Positions 6,662 to 7,654 of a stretch of 7,654 nt of DNA are shown piece after piece. The position numbers were made by a program, and so were the translations under genes. The DNA is from Verrucomicrobia bacterium UBA1263 (GTDB lineage: Bacteria; Verrucomicrobiota; Verrucomicrobiia; Limisphaerales; UBA1412), in NCBI GenBank assembly GCA_002308515.1, contig DBVN01000017.1:1109-8762 (forward strand), given 5' to 3'. The notes under the pieces were generated by a model that did no database searches, was not told where the DNA came from, and was given only the letters and a program-made list of their open reading frames with translations. Within the stretch, counting starts at the first letter, position 1, and the number at the start of each line of letters is the position of its first letter.

Positions 6662-6690
6662 TTTACATTTAAAACTGTATCAGTTATAAA
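6662..6690 (+). promoter_or_regulatory. Sigma-70-type promoter of the second leucine-rich-repeat gene
   Basis: TTTACA (6662-6667) and TATAAA (6685-6690) with a 17-base spacer, the same hexamers and spacing as the promoter at 5347-5375. It lies directly after the preceding terminator, so the second gene is an independent transcript starting near 6697, with a leader of about 40 bases. Confidence 0.8.
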
Positions 6691-6692
6691 TG

Positions 6693-6725
6693 CCTTGTTT
6701 TGTGCGGAAATCAAGGATGTCCGCA
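6693..6725 (+). promoter_or_regulatory. 5' leader stem-loop of the second leucine-rich-repeat gene
   Basis: TGCGGA (6703-6708) pairs with TCCGCA (6720-6725) around an 11-base loop. A second potential stem, CCTTG (6693-6697) with CAAGG (6712-6716), has its right arm in that loop, so the two are either alternative folds or a pseudoknot. The GCGGAA element is 13 bases past the -10 box, as in the first gene. The stem ends 10 bases before the ATG. It is shorter than the first gene's hairpin. Confidence 0.5.
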
Positions 6726-6735
6726 GTATAAAATT

Positions 6736-7654
6736 ATGAAAATCAGAAATCTTTCCAAAACAGTTGGCGCGTTCGTGGGCTTAGGGCTCATGACTTTAGC
6801 CGTTTCTTCTGCTCAAGCGAATCCGGGTGAATGGATCCATACTGGTATCTTTGCTTTTCAAATTATCAGTGAAAATCCGCAAACTCAAACAGGCGGACTC
6901 AGACTCATGGAGGTCGCTGGCGATGCTTCTGAAGTCATTATCCCGGAAACTCTTTACAGCGGTGAAACAGGATACACCTATACCGTTGATGAGATCGGCT
7001 CCAGGGTTGTCGCTTTCCATGAGGTTTCCATCACCCGTTTTTTCATTCCCAAGACGGTAAACTTCATTGCTGAACTGCCCTTTGGTCATATGGTGGATAT
7101 CAAGTCTCTGGAAGTGGATGAAGCCAGTCCTTATTTTTCCAGCCCGGATGGAGTTTTGATGGATAAGGAACAAACGACCATCATCTACTATCCGCAAACC
7201 AGAGCAATTTCCTCTTACACGATCCCCTCTACTGTCAAAATACTGGAGTCATACTCCTTTGCTTTCAACGAAACTTTGGAGGAGCTTTACATGCCCGACT
7301 CTGTCACTGAGATACGCTTCAGCGCTTTCGGTTCCGCCGTAGCCCTGAAAAAGATCAGACTCTCTGCCGGGGTCAAAAGTCTTCCCGAACAATTGTTCTG
7401 GCACTGCATCAGCCTGCAGGATGTGATCATCCCGGAAGGTGTTGAAGAAATAGAAAGCGGATGCTTCGGTCTGTGCGAGACTCTGACCAAAGTAGAATTC
7501 CCGGCCAGCATCAAACATCTGGGCGCAGAAATGTTCCCCGATTGTATGGAGCTGAAAGGAGTTTATTTCAATGGCAATGCCCCTGAAACGGATGGGGATA
7601 TATTTGGGTACTGGGGCGAAGAAGATATAATCGTCTATTACCGCAAAGGAACGA
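6736..7654 (+). CDS. Second secreted BspA-like leucine-rich-repeat protein (partial, C-terminus beyond window)
   Basis: The 306 visible residues start with a signal peptide (MKIRNLSK, hydrophobic core, cleavage probably after AQA28). They then follow the first leucine-rich-repeat protein segment by segment: EVIIPETL, FFIPKTVNFI, the linker SSPDGVLMDKEQTTIIYYP (136-153), and five 23-residue repeats at 167-189, 190-212, 213-235, 236-258 and 259-281. GVYFNGNAP and IIVYYRKGT mark the end of the solenoid, matching GVYFHGNAP and TVYYLEGT in the paralogue. By analogy about 85-100 residues, including the small C-terminal beta domain, should lie downstream. Likely a surface or secreted binding protein; the ligand is unknown. 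No Shine-Dalgarno is seen; the sequence before the ATG is A/T-rich (GTATAAAATT). It arose by duplication of its neighbour or a common ancestor, and has diverged substantially. Confidence 0.9.
   Translation, partial: MKIRNLSKTVGAFVGLGLMTLAVSSAQANPGEWIHTGIFAFQIISENPQTQTGGLRLMEVAGDASEVIIPETLYSGETGYTYTVDEIGSRVVAFHEVSITRFFIPKTVNFIAELPFGHMVDIKSLEVDEASPYFSSPDGVLMDKEQTTIIYYPQTRAISSYTIPSTVKILESYSFAFNETLEELYMPDSVTEIRFSAFGSAVALKKIRLSAGVKSLPEQLFWHCISLQDVIIPEGVEEIESGCFGLCETLTKVEFPASIKHLGAEMFPDCMELKGVYFNGNAPETDGDIFGYWGEEDIIVYYRKGT

Noticed and set aside
1..7654. Defence island, toxin-antitoxin pair, CRISPR or mobile element
   Set aside because: No nuclease, transposase, integrase, direct-repeat array or recognised toxin/antitoxin motif was seen. 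The acidic and basic small proteins are not adjacent and not in one operon.

Overview
The window looks like a chromosomal segment from a bacterium of the PVC superphylum (Lentisphaerota/Victivallales- or Verrucomicrobiota-like, possibly from gut or a particle-rich habitat). This is inferred from three things: BspA-type leucine-rich-repeat secreted proteins, one with a C-terminal 'STDL..W....YYRI' module of the kind common in those phyla; a secreted WbsX/GH99-like glycan-active enzyme; and start codons that mostly lack a Shine-Dalgarno sequence. No sequence search was possible, so the phylum is a judgement.

Layout. Bases 1-2491 (minus strand) hold the first 830 residues of a large secreted enzyme; its 3' end lies beyond base 1. 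It has a signal peptide, a WbsX/GH99-like barrel, a second enzyme-like region and the start of a probable carbohydrate-binding module. Upstream of it on the same strand, across a terminator-like hairpin, is an acidic 179-residue protein of unknown function (2565-3104). A 178-base divergent intergenic region (3105-3282) contains a 10-base palindrome, a tandem 12-mer and an 8-base inverted repeat. On the plus strand follow a ClpX-like AAA+ unfoldase without the zinc-binding N domain and with an extra C-terminal domain (3283-4869), then a very basic 136-residue protein (4870-5280). The basic protein starts directly after the ClpX-like stop codon and in the same reading frame.

From 5281 to the end are two tandem paralogous secreted leucine-rich-repeat proteins (5433-6587 and 6736 to beyond the window). 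They are separated by a strong rho-independent terminator. Each has its own promoter, TTTACA-N17-TATAAA, followed at exactly the same distance by a GCGGAA...TTCCGC or GCGGA...TCCGC leader stem-loop. These two genes are therefore probably separate transcripts under shared control.

Working together: the minus-strand enzyme and the leucine-rich-repeat proteins are exported and plausibly act on glycans and surfaces. The ClpX-like/basic-protein pair is cytoplasmic and plausibly one operon for protein remodelling or regulated proteolysis. The items most worth a second look are the ClpX-like unfoldase with its in-frame abutting basic partner, and the shared promoter-plus-hairpin leader of the leucine-rich-repeat genes. 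No tRNA, rRNA, CRISPR array, transposase or insertion sequence was seen. No gene-free stretch exceeds 300 bases.
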